Part shown: positions 34,518 to 43,512 of the stretch, piece by piece
How the letters are laid out: every line of letters starts with the position of its first letter
How positions within the stretch are numbered: the first letter of the stretch is position 1
NCBI RefSeq assembly: GCF_039524015.1
Contig: NZ_BAAAGF010000003.1
Span: forward strand, 1-64,000
Source: Gaetbulibacter_B jejuensis
GTDB taxonomy: Bacteria; Bacteroidota; Bacteroidia; Flavobacteriales; Flavobacteriaceae
Length of the DNA: 64,000 bases
Reading direction: 5' to 3'
Notes under the pieces: generated by a model
What the model was told of the DNA's origin: nothing
Database searches by the model: none
What the model saw: the letters and a program-made list of their open reading frames with translations, nothing else
Position numbers and translations under genes: made by a program

Positions 34518-35360
34518 ATGCCAGATAATACAAATACATTTCATTATGATAAAATAGCAGAAGCTATTCAATTTATAGATGAGCATTTTAAAGAGCAACC
34601 TACTCTAGATGACATTGCTAAACATTTAAATATGAGTTCTTTTCATTTTCAACGATTATTTAAAGATTGGGCTGGTGTTACACCCAAAAAATATATTCAA
34701 TTTTTGAGTGTAAATTATGCAAAAAGCAAACTGAAAAAAGATAAAAACACATTGTTTGATACTGCATTAGACACAGGACTTTCAGGTACTAGTCGTTTAC
34801 ACGATTTATTTATAAATATAGAAGGAATGACACCAGGAGAATATAAAAACGGAGGAAAGAGTTTAAATATAAACTATAGCTATGCAGAAACTCAGTTTGG
34901 TGATATTTTAGTTGCTTCTACTAAAAAAGGAATATGTCACATTGCTTTTGTAGATAATAAAGAAGAGGCTTTACAGGTTTTGATAAATAATTTCCCTAAT
35001 GCATATTACCAACAAAAGGTAGATAAAATTCAACAAGAAATAATGATGATTTTCTTAAATGATTGGAATAAACTAAACGAAATAAAACTACATTTAAAAG
35101 GCACTGAATTTCAATTAAAAGTTTGGGAGGCTTTATTGACTATTCCTAAAGGAAAATTGGCTACCTATGGAGAAATTGCAAAAAAAATTGAAAAGCCAAA
35201 AGCTTCAAGAGCAGTAGGAACAGCAATTGGAAGTAATCCTATTGCTTATTTAATTCCTTGTCATAGAGTAATTCAATCTTCTGGAAAAACAGGCGGTTAT
35301 CGCTGGAATCCAATCAGAAAGAAGGCAATAATCGGATGGGAAGCATCAAAGTTAGATTAA
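34518..35360 (+). CDS. AraC-type HTH fused to O6-alkylguanine-DNA alkyltransferase
   Basis: A 280-residue fusion. The N-terminal half (about 13-112) is an AraC/XylS two-HTH domain (TLDDIAKHLNMSSFHFQRLFKDWAG, ...VTPKKYIQFL). The C-terminal half is a methyltransferase domain with the acceptor Cys248 in IPCHRVI and the DNA-binding helix ASRAVGTAIGSNP. It repairs O6-alkylguanine by suicide transfer to Cys248. The methyl-phosphotriester (zinc) domain of Ada is missing, so the classical switch that turns Ada into an activator cannot operate the same way. Located 2 bases after the decarboxylase. Confidence 0.9.
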   Translation: MPDNTNTFHYDKIAEAIQFIDEHFKEQPTLDDIAKHLNMSSFHFQRLFKDWAGVTPKKYIQFLSVNYAKSKLKKDKNTLFDTALDTGLSGTSRLHDLFINIEGMTPGEYKNGGKSLNINYSYAETQFGDILVASTKKGICHIAFVDNKEEALQVLINNFPNAYYQQKVDKIQQEIMMIFLNDWNKLNEIKLHLKGTEFQLKVWEALLTIPKGKLATYGEIAKKIEKPKASRAVGTAIGSNPIAYLIPCHRVIQSSGKTGGYRWNPIRKKAIIGWEASKLD

Positions 35361-35420
35361 AAACGCCTTACAAGAATGTGTATAAGTAATAGCGGTTTAA
35401 GTGATAAAACGAACCTCGTG

Positions 35421-35801
35421 TTATTTCACTGCAATCATGCTAATTTCCACATTTACAAACTTAGGTAAATTGGCAACTTCTACAGTTTCTCTTGCAGGAG
35501 CAGTGTCTGGATTAAAGTAAGTTCCGTATACCTCATTTATCTTTGAAAAGTTATTCATATCACTAATGAATATTGAGGTTTTCACTACATTTTCAAACGT
35601 CATATCAGCAGCTTTCAAAACCGCTTTCATGTTTTCCATTACTTGCTTGGTTTCGGTTTGAATGTCATCTAAAACCAACTCCATAGTTTCTGGATGCAAT
35701 GCAATTTGCCCTGAAGTATATAAAGTGTTTCCTACAAGTGTAGCTTGGTTGTATGGTCCAATAGGAGCAGGAGCTTTGGTGGTGTTGATTATTGTTTTCA
35801 T
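35421..35801 (-). CDS. RidA-family reactive-intermediate deaminase
   Basis: A 126-residue YjgF/YER057c/UK114 protein that hydrolyses enamine/imine intermediates from PLP enzymes in the cytoplasm. Family signature: APAPIGPYNQA at the N-terminus, YTSGQIAL..., and the catalytic Arg in TAPARETVEV. It is followed on the minus strand, across the spacer, by nothing close; its upstream neighbour lptD ends 10 bases before its ATG, so it is the second gene of a pair with lptD. Confidence 0.93.
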   Translation of the reverse strand: MKTIINTTKAPAPIGPYNQATLVGNTLYTSGQIALHPETMELVLDDIQTETKQVMENMKAVLKAADMTFENVVKTSIFISDMNNFSKINEVYGTYFNPDTAPARETVEVANLPKFVNVEISMIAVK

Positions 35802-35811
35802 AACGTAGTTA

Positions 35812-38577
35812 TTATAATTGTTGGTCTGCTTGTTTACGCTTATCGTATTTAAGGTCTTTAAGTAAGCTCGATTTTATACCAATAAAGAAATTCCATGAAC
35901 TTCTTGTGCTAAAAGGAATCCAGCTAAAGTTCATTCGCCAACTCAATAAATCTCTTTCAAATCTTAATTGCGTATAAGTAAATCCGTTGTTTTTAAAGTC
36001 ATAACCAGACGATGCACCAACGGTCCATCTAGGAGAAATTTCTACATCACCAGAAAACATTAACGAGTGTGATGATATTTCGTTTTGTCTTGCAGAGTTA
36101 GAGTAGTTTACAGCATAGGCTAAACGCAAGTTCCAAGGGATGACATAATTGTATAATTCACTTGGTTTTTCATCTCTGTCTTCTCTGTCATCATCAGTTA
36201 AACGTTGGTCTGCAAAATCTTCAGGTTTCCCAAAAAGGTCATCGGCACGACCACCACTTCTTATGGACTCTTGTATAGCTCTATCGTCTGAATTATCATC
36301 ATCACCTTTTCCTGAAAAACTCTTGTTTGAAAGGCTATAACTCATGTTTACACTAGCTGAAGTTAACCTAAACAAGCTTCCGCCATTATTGATATTGAGT
36401 TTATCTATTCTTTGATTGTTATTGTTTAACGCATAAGGATCAAACGTTGCACCAAAGTTAATACTCATTTTATTATCGAATATTTGAGTACCACCAGACA
36501 TACGTATAGGACTCAATTTCATAGAGTCTGCTGCAAAATTATAAGACGTAGAAAAGTTAAGGTTGTTAAGTAATACTATCTTTTTAGGTTCTGTTTTTGT
36601 TGAATCTTTATCTCTTACTTTAGCTTCAAGGTTGTTGGAAAGAGATATTCCCATTGAGCTTGCGTAGTTCTTATTAGGAGATCCAAAAATAGATTCTTCA
36701 AATCTGCTGTATTCTACTTCACTAGATGTGGTTCCATCTGCAGCAACAATTTCATAAGTATCATAATATTGATCAAAAGCAGGATTAATACTATAACTTA
36801 TTGATGGTCGCATAACATGTCGTATCGCCTGAATTTTAGTGTCCTTTCCTTCTTTGGTAAAATCGTACATACCATAAATAGTTGTACCAATACTTGTGCT
36901 AAAATTATAAGTTCTAAAACTATCAAAGGTGTTTTTTTGAATAGTTACTTCTTCCTCAAGAGCTGCATCGTAGTATTTTCTAACAGTATTAAAGGTCCAG
37001 TTTTCTTCAAAATTTGTGCTGGCACTCATACTAAAGTATTTAAACACTTTAAAGTTTGTGGTTAACGGAATACTGTGTTGCACACCCATTTTGGCATCAT
37101 CAAACATTTCTTTTTTAAAGAACAACGAATCGGTAGTTTGAATTCTGTTTTCAGCTCTTACATTATACTGAAAGTTGATGTTATCTATAATTCCTTTTTT
37201 AGTTCCAACTTTAGGTTCAAAAGGATAAATTCTACTCACACTGCCTTGAAACGTAGGTAATGTCATGTTTATTTGCTGCGTATTGGTGTTTTGCGAGTGT
37301 GTCGCAGTCATATTCAAATTTACTTGTGGCTCGCCTTGAAAAGATTTTGAATATGAAATAGAGGATGATAATGTGTTATTTAAAAAGTTAGACGAGTTTA
37401 ACTGATTAATAGACTGCTGATAATATCTACTACTACCTAAGTTTACCGAAGCTGAAAAACGCGAATTTGGGTTAGATTTTCCATCTTGTGAGTGTGACCA
37501 TCTTATGTTGTAAACCGAAGTTTTTGAATAATCAGGGAATCCTCGTTCGCTACTAATTAGGTTTTCATACCTAAAACTCAAGTTACCTCTAAACTTGTAG
37601 CGTAACGCATAATTAGATTCTATACGCATTCCGTAACTACCATTAGTGTAATAATCCCCTAAAACAGCTAAATCAACATAATCATTAATAGCAAAATAGT
37701 AACCACCATTTTGTACAAAATACCCTCTGTCATTCTGTTCTCCAAACGAAGGAAAAATAACACCAGACGTTTGTTTTTTGGTCATTGGGAAGTAAGCAAA
37801 AGGCAAACCAATAGGTAGTGGCACATCATAAATAAACATGTTGGTAAGACCTGTTACCACTTTTTTACCAGGTACAATTTTAGCTTTACGCATTAAAAAG
37901 TAATATTCAGGATCGTCAAGATTTTCTGAAGTGGTAAACTTACCGCGTCGTATAAAATATACTGAGTCGTTTTCCTTTTTAGTTAAGTCAGCAATAATAA
38001 TTCCTCCGCTTTGTTCAGTCTTGGAATTAAATATTAATGCTTTTTTAGAATCGGTATTAAAGATAATAGAATCAGGTTCTACAACATTTTGACCTTGTTT
38101 AAACACAGGAGCTTGACTATATCCTGTTGAGTCTTTTAATCGGCCAGCATACACCAGATTTTTATTGTAGTCAATTACAATAACTCCAGCTTTTATTTCC
38201 ATATCTTCATAATACACTTCAGCTTGATTATAGAGATATATTTTGTTTTCCTTTTGGTTTATGGATACGTAATCCTTTGCTTTATAGTTAACCTTACCAG
38301 ATAAAAACTCTTTTTTCTTAGGAATACTATCAGCAGTAATGGAGTCGTTTTCTTTTAAATTTAAAGGTTGACTAAATAAAGAGTCCGATACTAGCGACAA
38401 AGTATCTCTTTCAGTTTTTGGAGTAATGGGTTCGGTAGATTTTGGTAAATCTTGAGAAAAGCCCAAAGTGTTAATAAACACTGTAAAACTTAGGGTAAAA
38501 AGTATTTGAAAGATGTTTGTACGCAATGCTTTTAAATGTATTTTTGTAAAAGTATGGCTCGGTTTTTGAATTGCCAA
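35812..38577 (-). CDS. lptD: LptD-like outer-membrane LPS assembly protein
   Basis: Up to 921 residues. After a signal peptide (hydrophobic stretch at about 24-42, ending GFSQ) comes an OstA-like jellyroll (about 95-250, e.g. KVNYKAKDYVSINQKENKIYLYN), then a large C-terminal beta barrel (about 280-905) with alternating strands and aromatic girdles, ending SRSSWNFFIGIKSSLLKDLKYDKRK. It inserts lipopolysaccharide into the outer leaflet. The ORF opens with TTG at 38577, but that TTG is part of a perfect -7 element (38582-38575). A second in-frame TTG at 38526 would start directly with a clean signal peptide and give 904 residues. Confidence 0.85.
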   Translation of the reverse strand: MAIQKPSHTFTKIHLKALRTNIFQILFTLSFTVFINTLGFSQDLPKSTEPITPKTERDTLSLVSDSLFSQPLNLKENDSITADSIPKKKEFLSGKVNYKAKDYVSINQKENKIYLYNQAEVYYEDMEIKAGVIVIDYNKNLVYAGRLKDSTGYSQAPVFKQGQNVVEPDSIIFNTDSKKALIFNSKTEQSGGIIIADLTKKENDSVYFIRRGKFTTSENLDDPEYYFLMRKAKIVPGKKVVTGLTNMFIYDVPLPIGLPFAYFPMTKKQTSGVIFPSFGEQNDRGYFVQNGGYYFAINDYVDLAVLGDYYTNGSYGMRIESNYALRYKFRGNLSFRYENLISSERGFPDYSKTSVYNIRWSHSQDGKSNPNSRFSASVNLGSSRYYQQSINQLNSSNFLNNTLSSSISYSKSFQGEPQVNLNMTATHSQNTNTQQINMTLPTFQGSVSRIYPFEPKVGTKKGIIDNINFQYNVRAENRIQTTDSLFFKKEMFDDAKMGVQHSIPLTTNFKVFKYFSMSASTNFEENWTFNTVRKYYDAALEEEVTIQKNTFDSFRTYNFSTSIGTTIYGMYDFTKEGKDTKIQAIRHVMRPSISYSINPAFDQYYDTYEIVAADGTTSSEVEYSRFEESIFGSPNKNYASSMGISLSNNLEAKVRDKDSTKTEPKKIVLLNNLNFSTSYNFAADSMKLSPIRMSGGTQIFDNKMSINFGATFDPYALNNNNQRIDKLNINNGGSLFRLTSASVNMSYSLSNKSFSGKGDDDNSDDRAIQESIRSGGRADDLFGKPEDFADQRLTDDDREDRDEKPSELYNYVIPWNLRLAYAVNYSNSARQNEISSHSLMFSGDVEISPRWTVGASSGYDFKNNGFTYTQLRFERDLLSWRMNFSWIPFSTRSSWNFFIGIKSSLLKDLKYDKRKQADQQL

Positions 38578-38582
38578 AATTA
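38575..38582 (-). promoter_or_regulatory. -7 element at the lptD start
   Basis: TAATTTTG on the minus strand matches TAnnTTTG exactly and contains the putative TTG start codon of lptD as its last three bases. No TTG is found about 20 bases further upstream. Confidence 0.35.
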
Positions 38583-38665
38583 CATATATTTTTTTGTGAT
38601 TACAGTTAATTCGACCAAAATTTAAAAATTAAAATAAACCAAGTTAGTCAGCCGTTTAAACACAT

Positions 38666-39787
38666 ATGAGAACGTACATATTTTCCATAATCGTATTATT
38701 TATAGTTTATTTAACACCTGCACACGCATTTCAAAAGGATAAAGACCATTTTGTAGTGGTTTTAGATGCTGGTCATGGTGGTCATGATCCTGGTAATTTA
38801 GGAAGTGGTTATAAAGAAAAAGATATCGCTTTAAAAATTGCTTTAGAAGTAGGTAAGGAGTTATCAAAACATAAAGACATAAAAGTAATTTATACACGTA
38901 AAACAGACGTCTTTCTAGAGCTTCATGAAAGAGCTGCTATTGCAAACAAAGCAGATGCCGATTTGTTTGTATCTATTCACTGTAACTCTCACCACTCAAG
39001 TGCTCATGGTACCGAAACGTTTGTTTTAGGAGCAGCAAATACACAACGAAACTTTGAAATAGCTAAAAAAGAAAACGAAGTAATTTTCTTAGAGGCTAAC
39101 TATGAAACACACTACGAAGGGTTTAACCCTAATTCTCCTGAGTCATCTATAGGTTTGGGTGTCATCCAAGAAGTGTATACTGAAAATAGCATTAAACTAG
39201 CTAGACTTATTGAAGATAACTTCTCCGGGAAATTATCAAGAAAGAGTAGAGGTGTAAAACAAGCAAGTCTTTGGGTATTGCACAACACTTACATGCCAAG
39301 TGTATTGGTTGAAGTTGGTTTTTTAACCTACAAACCTGAAGGAAAGTTTTTAAATTCTTCTGGTGGTCAAACATCAATGGCTATAGGTATTAGAGATGCT
39401 ATTTTAAGTTATAAAGATGAATTATCATTAAATGTAGGTGAAAGTATTTTTTCTGATAAATTACCAGATAAACAACCACCTATAGAAAACGAAACCATAT
39501 CAGAAACTAAAGAAGTCTTCCCGAATATTGTGTTTAAAGTTCAAATAGCAGCAAGTTCTAGACAACTAGAGCCTAAACCTTACAACTTTAAGGGACTAGA
39601 TAATATCTCTAGAAAAAAGGAAGATGGCTTGTACAAATATTATTATGGTTATACTTCAGATTATAACGAAGTGCAAAGACTTCAAAATGAAGCTAAAGCT
39701 AAAGGCTATACTACCTGCTTTATAGTAGCTTATAAAGACGGAAACAAAATAGATGTTTCAGAAGCCATTAAAAGTACCTCTAATTAG
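38666..39787 (+). CDS. N-acetylmuramoyl-L-alanine amidase with SPOR-like C-terminus
   Basis: A 373-residue exported murein hydrolase. Signal peptide at 1-21 (ending AHA). The Amidase_3 domain has zinc ligands His37 in LDAGHGGHD, Glu51 in GYKEKD and His105 in SIHCNS, and the catalytic Glu216 in VLVEVGF. A C-terminal region (about 285-365; FKVQIAASS..., GLYKYYYG.TSDYNEVQRL) resembles a SPOR domain that binds denuded septal peptidoglycan. It thus probably acts in cell separation. Divergent from lptD and followed 53 bases later by the MCE gene. Confidence 0.92.
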   Translation: MRTYIFSIIVLFIVYLTPAHAFQKDKDHFVVVLDAGHGGHDPGNLGSGYKEKDIALKIALEVGKELSKHKDIKVIYTRKTDVFLELHERAAIANKADADLFVSIHCNSHHSSAHGTETFVLGAANTQRNFEIAKKENEVIFLEANYETHYEGFNPNSPESSIGLGVIQEVYTENSIKLARLIEDNFSGKLSRKSRGVKQASLWVLHNTYMPSVLVEVGFLTYKPEGKFLNSSGGQTSMAIGIRDAILSYKDELSLNVGESIFSDKLPDKQPPIENETISETKEVFPNIVFKVQIAASSRQLEPKPYNFKGLDNISRKKEDGLYKYYYGYTSDYNEVQRLQNEAKAKGYTTCFIVAYKDGNKIDVSEAIKSTSN

Positions 39788-39840
39788 AAACATTCTTTAT
39801 ATATTTATCATTAATTTTGTGTAACCAAACACACTGAACA

Positions 39841-40791
39841 TTGAAAATATCAAGAGAAGTTAAAACAGCTATACTGGTCATATCAGGAATTGTTCTGTTT
39901 ATTTATTTATTCAATTACTTAAAAGGTGAAAATCTTTTAGATTCTTCAAGAACCTATTATACTGTTTATGATAATGTTGAAGGACTTGCGCCTTCTACGC
40001 CTGTAACCATTAATGGCTTTAGTGTAGGTAAGGTTCAAGATATTTCTTTTACCGATGATGGATCAGGAAAATTATTGGTAAAATTACTTGTTGACAATGA
40101 TTTTAAATTTTCTAAAAATAGTAAAGCGCAGTTATACGATTTAGGCTTAATAGGAGGAAAAGGAGTAGCAATTATACCAGCGTTTGATAATGCCGAAATA
40201 GCAAAAAGCGGCTCGTATTTAGAGTCTAGTGTTAAAGGTGGTTTGTCTGAATTGGTTAATCAGCGCTTAACTCCTTTACAAGAGAAAATTGAAACTATGA
40301 TGGTGAGTGCAGATTCGTTACTGTCTAATTTAAATGATGTGTTTGATGAAGAAGCTAAAGCAAATTTAAGAGGTAGTATTGCTGGTTTAAACCAAACCAT
40401 TTCTTCTTTCAAAAGCACGTCTGAAACCATAAACAAATTATTAAAAGACAATCAAGAAAGTTTAAACAGTACGTTAGCCAATGCTGAAAACTTAACCAAT
40501 AACTTGTCTAAAATAACCGATTCAGTTGCCGATGCCAATTTAGGTGCAACCTTAAAGAATTTACAACAAACCGTTAACGGACTCAATAGCGTGTTGGCTA
40601 GTATAGATAATGGTGAAGGTACTATTGGTAAGTTATTAAAAGACGATGCTTTATATAAAAATTTAGAAGGCGCTTCAAAAGAAATGGAGTTATTACTATT
40701 AGATATAAAACTACATCCTGCACGATACAGACGTATTTTATCTAAAAAGGAAATCCCTTACCAAGCACCTACTGAAGAACAAATGAATTAG
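39841..40791 (+). CDS. MlaD-type MCE-domain lipid-transport protein
   Basis: A 316-residue protein starting with TTG. The start is well supported because the codons directly after it give a basic N-terminus (KISREVK) and a membrane helix (about 10-27). The MCE domain follows (about 37-118; YYTVYDNVEGLAPSTPVTINGFSVGKV), then a long coiled coil (about 140-250). MCE proteins form hexameric tunnels for phospholipids between membranes, normally driven by MlaE/MlaF ATPase partners, but no such partner is in the window. The next gene starts 12 bases downstream. Confidence 0.9.
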   Translation: MKISREVKTAILVISGIVLFIYLFNYLKGENLLDSSRTYYTVYDNVEGLAPSTPVTINGFSVGKVQDISFTDDGSGKLLVKLLVDNDFKFSKNSKAQLYDLGLIGGKGVAIIPAFDNAEIAKSGSYLESSVKGGLSELVNQRLTPLQEKIETMMVSADSLLSNLNDVFDEEAKANLRGSIAGLNQTISSFKSTSETINKLLKDNQESLNSTLANAENLTNNLSKITDSVADANLGATLKNLQQTVNGLNSVLASIDNGEGTIGKLLKDDALYKNLEGASKEMELLLLDIKLHPARYRRILSKKEIPYQAPTEEQMN

Positions 40792-40803
40792 ATTATTTCT
40801 ACT

Positions 40804-42114
40804 ATGCAATTTATACCAAACATACTTTTTGCTATAGCACTTATTCTTGGAATAGGATTTTTTGCAAAAAATGTCAAAAAACTTATTCGTAACATCAAAC
40901 TAGGACAAGATGTTGATGTAAGCGATAATAAATCACAACGATGGAAAAACATGACCATGATTGCTTTAGGGCAAAGCAAAATGGTAAAACGTCCAATTGC
41001 AGGTGTACTTCACGTTATTGTATATGTAGGCTTTGTAATCATCAATATTGAAGTACTTGAAATTATTATCGATGGACTTTTTGGAACGCATCGCCTATTT
41101 TCAAAAATGGGAACATTATATGGTGTTCTTATAGGCACTTTTGAAGTATTAGCAGCATTAGTATTTGTATCAGTTATAATATTCTGGGTTAGAAGAAATA
41201 TTATTAAGCTACAACGTTTCTGGAAATCTGAAATGAAAGGTTGGCCAAAAAATGATGGTAACTTCATTTTATATTTTGAAATGGTATTGATGACTTTGTT
41301 TTTGGTTATGAATGCTACCGATGTTCATTTTCAAGATATGAATTCAGGTAATGTGATTAGTCAATACATAGCGCCTTTGTTTTCTGGATTAGCAGATTCT
41401 ACATTGCATATTATAGAGCGTAGTGCTTGGTGGCTGCATATTTTAGGAATTTTAGTATTCCTTAATTACTTATACTATTCAAAGCATTTACATATTTTAC
41501 TTGCATTTCCAAACACTTACTACGGAAAAGTAAATCCAAAAGGACAATTAAACAATTTAGAAGCAGTTACTAACGAAGTTAAAATGATGATGGACCCAAA
41601 TGCAGATCCATTTGCAGCACCTGAAGAAGGCGCAGAAGACGAGGTTCCTGCAAAGTTTGGTGCTAGTGATGTGCAAGATTTAAACTGGGTACAACTACTT
41701 AATGCTTATACATGTACTGAGTGTGGTAGATGTACAAGCGAATGTCCTGCTAACCAAACAGGAAAAAAATTATCGCCTCGTAAAATCATGATGGATACTC
41801 GTGATCGATTAGAAGAAGTTGGTAAAAATATCGATGCTAATGGAGGTGAATTTAAAGATGATGGAAAACAACTCTTAGGAGATTATATCTCTACCGAAGA
41901 ACTTTGGGCATGTACAACCTGTAATGCTTGTACAGAAGCGTGTCCTGTAAGTATCGATCCATTATCAATTATTATAGAAATGAGACGTTATTTAGTAATG
42001 GAACAAAGTGCTGCTCCAATGGAGCTTAACAATATGATGACCAATATTGAAAACAATGGAGCACCTTGGCCATATAACCAAATGGACCGTTTAAATTGGG
42101 CTAACGAAGAATAA
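40804..42114 (+). CDS. Membrane 4Fe-4S protein (HdrD/LutB-like electron carrier)
   Basis: A 436-residue protein with about five membrane helices in the first 240 residues (for example 4-20, 60-83, 95-118, 150-170, 208-228) that resemble the haem-binding nitrate reductase gamma/DsrM fold (His in LHVIVYVGF and WWLHILGIL). Two 4Fe-4S motifs follow: CTECGRCTSECP from Cys304 and CTTCNACTEACP from Cys370. It probably moves electrons between a soluble partner and the quinone pool. The soluble CCG-domain protein encoded 9 bases downstream is the likely partner. Confidence 0.88.
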   Translation: MQFIPNILFAIALILGIGFFAKNVKKLIRNIKLGQDVDVSDNKSQRWKNMTMIALGQSKMVKRPIAGVLHVIVYVGFVIINIEVLEIIIDGLFGTHRLFSKMGTLYGVLIGTFEVLAALVFVSVIIFWVRRNIIKLQRFWKSEMKGWPKNDGNFILYFEMVLMTLFLVMNATDVHFQDMNSGNVISQYIAPLFSGLADSTLHIIERSAWWLHILGILVFLNYLYYSKHLHILLAFPNTYYGKVNPKGQLNNLEAVTNEVKMMMDPNADPFAAPEEGAEDEVPAKFGASDVQDLNWVQLLNAYTCTECGRCTSECPANQTGKKLSPRKIMMDTRDRLEEVGKNIDANGGEFKDDGKQLLGDYISTEELWACTTCNACTEACPVSIDPLSIIIEMRRYLVMEQSAAPMELNNMMTNIENNGAPWPYNQMDRLNWANEE

Positions 42115-42123
42115 TATTAGGGT

Positions 42124-42918
42124 ATGAGCGAGAAACTAAAAGTGCCTACAATGGCAGAGTATATGGCAGAAGGTAAACAACCAGAAATTTTATTTTGGGT
42201 TGGATCTGCTGGTAGTTATGACGATAGAGCAAAAAAAATATCAAGAGCTTTTGTTAAAGTACTTCATAAAGCTAATGTTGATTTTGCAGTATTAGGAACC
42301 GAAGAAAGTAATACTGGAGACGTAGCTAAACGCGCAGGAAATGAGTTCTTGTTTCAAATGCAGGCAATGACAAATATTGAAATACTAAATGCTTACGAAG
42401 TAAAACGCATAGTAACTGCGTGTCCACATTCATACAATACCTTAAAAAACGAATATCCTCAATTAGGTGGTGTGTACGAAGTATTACATCATACTCAATT
42501 TATTGAAGAATTGATGAGTTCTGGTCGATTAAAACTAAAAAGTGACTCCACTTTAAACGGAAAACGTATTACGTTTCATGACCCTTGCTATTTAGGAAGA
42601 GCTAACGAGGTGTATGAAGCACCTAGAAACCTACTTAAAAGTTTAGGTGTTGATTTAGTAGAAATGAAACGTAACCGAAGTACAGCTTTATGTTGTGGTG
42701 CTGGAGGAGCTCAAATGTTTAAAGAACCTGAAAAAGGAGATAAAGACATTAACGTGCTACGTACTGAAGACGCGCTTAAAACAAATCCGAATATAATTGC
42801 TACAGGTTGTCCGTATTGTAATACAATGATGACCGATGGTGTTAAAGCTAAAGAACGCGAATCTGATATTAAAGTATTTGATATTGTTGAAATCATAGCA
42901 AATAGCGAAGAGCTTTAA
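42124..42918 (+). CDS. CCG-domain Fe-S protein, partner of the membrane Fe-S protein
   Basis: A 264-residue soluble protein with two cysteine-rich CCG-type domains: FHDPCYLGRANEVYEAPR with CCGAGGAQMF (Cys190-Cys191), and an earlier TACPHSYNTLKNEYP, plus GCPYCNTMMTDG near the C-terminus. In HdrB/GlcF-type proteins such domains hold a non-cubane 4Fe-4S cluster. Together with the upstream gene it matches the split form of an HdrD-like oxidoreductase. The electron donor is not evident. It is followed 17 bases later by the orphan gene at 42936. Confidence 0.88.
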   Translation: MSEKLKVPTMAEYMAEGKQPEILFWVGSAGSYDDRAKKISRAFVKVLHKANVDFAVLGTEESNTGDVAKRAGNEFLFQMQAMTNIEILNAYEVKRIVTACPHSYNTLKNEYPQLGGVYEVLHHTQFIEELMSSGRLKLKSDSTLNGKRITFHDPCYLGRANEVYEAPRNLLKSLGVDLVEMKRNRSTALCCGAGGAQMFKEPEKGDKDINVLRTEDALKTNPNIIATGCPYCNTMMTDGVKAKERESDIKVFDIVEIIANSEEL

Positions 42919-42935
42919 TAAATTAAAACAAAAAA

Positions 42936-43421
42936 ATGCTAGTAGATTTTGATACATTACCAGACGAATCTAGAGTTTGGATATACCAAGCCAACCGTTC
43001 ATTTAACGACGAAGAGCTTGCTCAATTAGAAGAACAATTAAGTCAGTTTATTCAAAACTGGACTGCTCACGGAAGCAATCTTCAATCAGGATACAAAATT
43101 GTTTATAAGCGATTTATAGTAATTGCATTAAATCAAAACTTTAACCAAGCATCAGGGTGTAGTATTGATGCTTCAGTGCATTTTATTCAGCAATTAGAAA
43201 AGCAGTACGATGTAGATTTAATGGATAAAATGAATGTGTCTTACAAACAAGGAGAGTTTATAGCATACAAGCCACTTATGGACTTTAAAAAGATGGCTAA
43301 AGACAAAGCTGTGTCTAAAAACACCATTGTATTTAATAATTTAGTGACTAACATTGCTGAGTTTAAAGACAGTTGGGAAGTACCTGCAAGCGAGAGTTGG
43401 CATAGTCGATTTTTAAATTGA
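42936..43421 (+). CDS. Conserved Bacteroidota protein, often misnamed ABC transporter ATPase
   Basis: A 161-residue cytoplasmic protein. The start is VDFDTLPDESRVWIYQANR; the middle has FNQASGCSIDASVHFIQQLE and the end SWEVPASESWHSRF. This family is often labelled ABC transporter ATPase, but no Walker A, Walker B or signature motif is visible, so that label is not supported. A conserved Cys in SGCSID and a Trp-rich C-terminus stand out. Its tight position behind the Fe-S pair suggests a role with it, or simply operon carriage. Confidence 0.75.
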   Translation: MLVDFDTLPDESRVWIYQANRSFNDEELAQLEEQLSQFIQNWTAHGSNLQSGYKIVYKRFIVIALNQNFNQASGCSIDASVHFIQQLEKQYDVDLMDKMNVSYKQGEFIAYKPLMDFKKMAKDKAVSKNTIVFNNLVTNIAEFKDSWEVPASESWHSRFLN

Positions 43422-43512
43422 AAAATTAACCTTGTTTTTACACGCCAAAACTTTTATAATTCAAATAGTTTAGTCATTTTTACTTCTCTTTTTAACGAGA
43501 CACATAGTTCAA

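Noticed and set aside
23467..38577. TTGGCAATTC at both the tamB and the lptD candidate starts
   Set aside because: Two matches of a ten-base word at these sites probably occurred by chance; the surrounding bases differ and no common mechanism is needed.
42936..43421. ABC transporter ATPase as the function of this protein
   Set aside because: No Walker A, Walker B or signature motif can be read; the name is likely inherited.
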